From Bacteroidota bacterium (GTDB lineage Bacteria; Bacteroidota; Bacteroidia; Chitinophagales; Chitinophagaceae): DNA of 7,199 nt. The stretch spans positions 1-7,199 of the forward strand of contig JAEZLJ010000139.1 of the NCBI GenBank assembly GCA_023415275.1. Direction: 5' to 3'. Below, piece after piece: positions 4,183 through 7,199 of the stretch; positions within the stretch are counted from its first letter, which is position 1; each line of letters starts with the position of its first letter. The notes under the pieces are model-generated. The model did not search any database. It was not told the DNA's origin and saw only the letters and a program-made list of their open reading frames with translations. The position numbers and the translations under genes were made by a program.

Positions 4183-7100
4183 TTAGAATCTGAATTTAGC
4201 GTTAAAGGTGAAAGTCCTTGTAGTTGGGTAAGCACCGCTTTGGTATCCCTGCAGATTGCCCGAGCTGATGGTCTCTTCAGGATCAGCATAAGGGATATTC
4301 TTGTCGATGATCCAAAGGTTTCTTCCGATCAGTGACAAATCAATTCCTTTAAATGGATTCAATTTAGAAACTACTGATTTAGGCAATGAATAACTAATGA
4401 TGGCTTCTCTCAGCTTGATGTAGCTGGCATCATAAACAAAACCGGCAGTAGGCTGACGATACCCTAAAGTACCCTCAGAGTTTGAACGGCGCTTTGTGTT
4501 TGGTTTGCCATCTGCATCCACACCAGGAAGAATGATACCACCGCCTTCAGCAATTGGGTTGCGTGAAGGATTACCGAGATCATTCAGACCAACAGTTTCA
4601 GGGTATAAACCTGTACCCATTCCATAATACATATCCAGGGAGAAGATGTCGCCACCTTGTTTGGTATCTACCAGGAAGCTTAAAGAAAGGTTTTTGTAAC
4701 GGAAGCTGTTGTTGATGCCACCTACCCAGTCAGGGTTGGCATTACCTATCACTTCGTTGGAAGTAGAAGAAAGTAAATAACGACCGGTTGTCTGGCTTAC
4801 CACTTTCTGACCATCTTTATACACGTAGTTAGCTCCACGAATGGTTCCATAAGGTTGACCCAATGTAGCATTCAATGTAACACCAGCCTGGAAATCGGCC
4901 AGTACCAGGTTTTCAGCACCTTCAAACAGTTCAAGAACTTTATTCCTGTTCTTAGACCAGTTCACATTGATATTCCAGGAGAAGTCCGTAGTCTTCACAG
5001 GCGTACCAAATGCTGAAACCTCGATACCCTTATTTTCAATAGAACCAGCGTTCAGGAATTTAGAGTTGTAACCGGTAGCAGTTGATAAGATCACAGGGGT
5101 AATCAGGTCATCTGTTTTAGAACGGTAATAGCTCATGTCAAAACCAACACGGTTTTTCAGGAAAGCCATTTCAATACCAGCTTCAAAGCTACCCGTTAAC
5201 TCAGGCATCAGGTTAGGATTGTTCTTGGTTCCTGCTACTGATCCCTGTGGATTGCCACCAAAAGGAGCAATACCTACATAAGAATCATATACACTATAGA
5301 TAGGAGCATCATTACCTACACGGGCATAGTTGGCTCTTAATTTACCATAGCTCAACCAGGTGGCTGTTGGCAGTAACTTAGAGAAAGTAAAGCCAGCAGA
5401 AACTGAAGGATAATAATAGGTATTGTTATCCTTAGGTAATGTAGAAGACTGGTCACGGCGGATGGTTCCATCAAGGGTGATCATGTCTCTCCAGCTGAAA
5501 GTAGCACCAGCATATAAGCTGTGCACCTCTCTCCTGCCATCAAATTCTACTGGTGCATTTGGAGTATTCAGGGAATTTGACAGAGCATATACTCTTGGAA
5601 CGATCAGGCCACCATTGGTTACGGCACGGATGCTTTCATTATGCCTTTTGTTCAGGGTACCTCCTAACAAGGCTTTGAAATTGATATCTGAAGTGATATT
5701 CTTATCCATGTTGGCGATCAGGTCGAAGTTCGTTTCCCTGAAAGCATTGTTGTAGCGGGAGTAAGAAGAAGTGGTCACACTTCCAACAGCCTGTCTTTCT
5801 TCCTGCAATTCATCGAATCCGTCGTGAGAAGCCCTTCCCATAATATTCAACCATTCAACTGGTTTAAAATTCAGGTTGGCCACACCAAAGTAACGGTTGC
5901 GGGAATCAGATTCATAGTTCTCATACCTTGTGAAATAAGGGTTGTCCCAGAAGTTGGCGATCAGCCTGTTCGGGCTTTTCCAGTTCCAGGTAGTGTTGTC
6001 CCTGTTACGGAAATACGCATCTTTCTGCTCCTGCACATCCACGTTCACTTCCCACCACTGGCGGAAATTGGTCATGAGGTTCTTATCGTCATATCCAGTA
6101 CCATAACGGCCAAGGCCATTGATATTGGTGAAATTGATAGTAGCACCGGCAGTCAGCTTAGGTGTGATATTATAGGTGCCGCCAAAGTTTACCAGGTTCT
6201 TACTGATCTTGCTGTTTGGCAAAATGCCCTTGTCATCATTGCGGGTATATCCCAATTTGAAGGAGCCTTTGTCAGAACCACCATCAATGAAGATGCTCTG
6301 GTTGGAGGAAACCGGTGTCTGGAAAAAGCTGGTTGGGTCATTGGCAGCGCCTACCCAGGGTCTTGCTTTTCCAAAATAAGGAGAGGTAGGATCAAAGGCA
6401 TCCCATTGGTACACCATCAGGTTAGGATCGAATTTGGCACCATAGGAAGCATCCTCATGGAAAGGAGCTACCAGGTCAACGATTCCATCGCCATTCACAT
6501 CAGCTTCATTGAACCACTGGTCTTCATCAGGACCATAGAATTTACCATAGCCTGCACCATATTCTTTCTGGTAAGTAGCAAAAGTTGATTTGTCAACCTT
6601 GCCTACGGTAACACCTGAGTTTACAGTAATTCCCAGTCCACGTGCGTTCTTCTTGGTAGTGATCAGGATCACACCATTAGAACCCTGTGAACCATATAAG
6701 GCACTGGCTGCAGCACCTTTCAGTACAGTTACAGATTCAATATCGTCAGGATTGATATCAGCAGCGGCATTACCGTAATCATAACCACCCCTACCCGTTC
6801 TCTGATTGGCAGTATTGGTATTGCTGTTGCTGTAAGGCACACCGTCAACCACAAATAATGCCTGGTTGTTACCGGTGATAGACTTGGTACCACGGATGAT
6901 CACGTTGGTGGAACCGCCCATAGTATTGGTTTGGCGAATGTCCAAACCGGCCACTTTACCAGAAAGGTTCTGTACAAAGTTGGCATTACGGGTCTTGCTC
7001 ACTTCCTCCCCAGTCACCTGCTGAGCAGCATAGGGTGTCTGGTTCCTGGTTCTACGAATACCCAGGGCGGTAACCACTACCTCGTTGAGGCTGGATTGCG

Positions 7101-7199
7101 CACTTAGACTTGCAGAAACAGAAGATTGATTTTTGATGTTCACTTCTGCGGTTTGGTAACCGGCAGCACTGAAAACCAGTGTGGAGTTAGGAGCGGCTT
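4183..7199 (-). CDS. SusC/RagA-family TonB-linked outer-membrane receptor (5' end beyond right edge)
   Basis: About 1,004 residues are visible, and comparison with the left receptor suggests roughly 62 N-terminal residues are missing. Numbering here starts at codon 7143, a GTG that is internal, because the frame continues upstream with AAPNSTLVFSAAGYQTAE, the end of a carboxypeptidase-D regulatory-like domain. SLNEVVVTALGI (18-29) marks the TonB-box/plug boundary. The plug covers about 30-168, with GLDIRQ, VIIRGTKSI, LFVVDGVPY, DIESVTVLKGAAASALYG and NGVILITTKK. A calcium-loop-like DVNGDGIVD occurs at 215-223 in the early barrel region. The 22-strand-type barrel continues to the C-terminal NAKFRF, whose final Phe fits the outer-membrane insertion signal. 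The family role is TonB-dependent import of substrate handed over by SusD, encoded next downstream. No frameshift is seen. Substrate is not determinable, and an STN domain cannot be excluded because the start is missing. Confidence 0.96.
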   Translation of the reverse strand, partial: AAPNSTLVFSAAGYQTAEVNIKNQSSVSASLSAQSSLNEVVVTALGIRRTRNQTPYAAQQVTGEEVSKTRNANFVQNLSGKVAGLDIRQTNTMGGSTNVIIRGTKSITGNNQALFVVDGVPYSNSNTNTANQRTGRGGYDYGNAAADINPDDIESVTVLKGAAASALYGSQGSNGVILITTKKNARGLGITVNSGVTVGKVDKSTFATYQKEYGAGYGKFYGPDEDQWFNEADVNGDGIVDLVAPFHEDASYGAKFDPNLMVYQWDAFDPTSPYFGKARPWVGAANDPTSFFQTPVSSNQSIFIDGGSDKGSFKLGYTRNDDKGILPNSKISKNLVNFGGTYNITPKLTAGATINFTNINGLGRYGTGYDDKNLMTNFRQWWEVNVDVQEQKDAYFRNRDNTTWNWKSPNRLIANFWDNPYFTRYENYESDSRNRYFGVANLNFKPVEWLNIMGRASHDGFDELQEERQAVGSVTTSSYSRYNNAFRETNFDLIANMDKNITSDINFKALLGGTLNKRHNESIRAVTNGGLIVPRVYALSNSLNTPNAPVEFDGRREVHSLYAGATFSWRDMITLDGTIRRDQSSTLPKDNNTYYYPSVSAGFTFSKLLPTATWLSYGKLRANYARVGNDAPIYSVYDSYVGIAPFGGNPQGSVAGTKNNPNLMPELTGSFEAGIEMAFLKNRVGFDMSYYRSKTDDLITPVILSTATGYNSKFLNAGSIENKGIEVSAFGTPVKTTDFSWNINVNWSKNRNKVLELFEGAENLVLADFQAGVTLNATLGQPYGTIRGANYVYKDGQKVVSQTTGRYLLSSTSNEVIGNANPDWVGGINNSFRYKNLSLSFLVDTKQGGDIFSLDMYYGMGTGLYPETVGLNDLGNPSRNPIAEGGGIILPGVDADGKPNTKRRSNSEGTLGYRQPTAGFVYDASYIKLREAIISYSLPKSVVSKLNPFKGIDLSLIGRNLWIIDKNIPYADPEETISSGNLQGYQSGAYPTTRTFTFNAKFRF

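Noticed and set aside
4173..4289. N-terminal extension of the SusD-like protein
   Set aside because: It overlaps the receptor C-terminus and would place the lipoprotein signal sequence 39 residues inside the protein.
5423..5755. Plus-strand open frame antisense to SusC
   Set aside because: Same reason: fully covered by the receptor coding sequence, with no independent evidence.
5824..6588. 254-codon open frame on the plus strand opposite the SusC gene
   Set aside because: It lies wholly antisense to a well-supported receptor, has no recognisable family features, and follows from the codon pattern of the real gene.
7141..7143. GTG as start codon of the right receptor
   Set aside because: The reading frame continues upstream to the window edge with sequence matching the N-terminal domain of the left receptor, so the GTG is an internal Val codon.

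Overview
The window looks like chromosomal DNA from a member of the Bacteroidota, most likely a Chitinophaga-like member of the Chitinophagaceae. The main evidence is a SusC/SusD outer-membrane uptake pair, start codons without clear Shine-Dalgarno sequences, and long AT-rich spacers full of short tandem and palindromic repeats. The genus is inferred; only the phylum is well supported.

Layout, left to right. Bases 1-295 (minus strand) hold the first 98 codons of a SusC/RagA-type TonB-dependent receptor that runs off the left edge. Bases 296-1013 are a divergent spacer with two dyads and four short repeat arrays. Bases 1014-1616 (plus strand) encode a 200-residue cytoplasmic protein of an uncharacterised Bacteroidota family. 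Bases 1617-2750 form a convergent spacer of about 1.1 kb. It carries three palindromic repeat elements (1835-1992, 2059-2108, 2179-2561) and ends in a strong terminator at 2699-2732. Bases 2751-4172 (minus) encode a SusD-like lipoprotein, and 4183-7199 (minus) a second SusC-type receptor whose first 60 or so residues lie beyond the right edge.

The receptor at 4183-7199 and the lipoprotein at 2751-4172 form one operon, transcribed right to left and closed by the terminator. Together they should make an outer-membrane complex: SusD as the surface lid that captures substrate, SusC as the TonB-driven barrel that imports it. The receptor at the left edge is a paralogue in the same orientation, so this is a tandem pair of uptake loci. 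No glycoside hydrolase, protease, sigma/anti-sigma pair or hybrid two-component regulator is visible, so the substrate cannot be named.

The least ordinary part is the convergent spacer. Two of its elements contain paired hairpins whose stems differ between copies by compensatory base pairs, which suggests that folding is maintained. No transposase is present, so any mobility would have to be supplied from elsewhere. I found no tRNA, rRNA, CRISPR array or complete insertion sequence.
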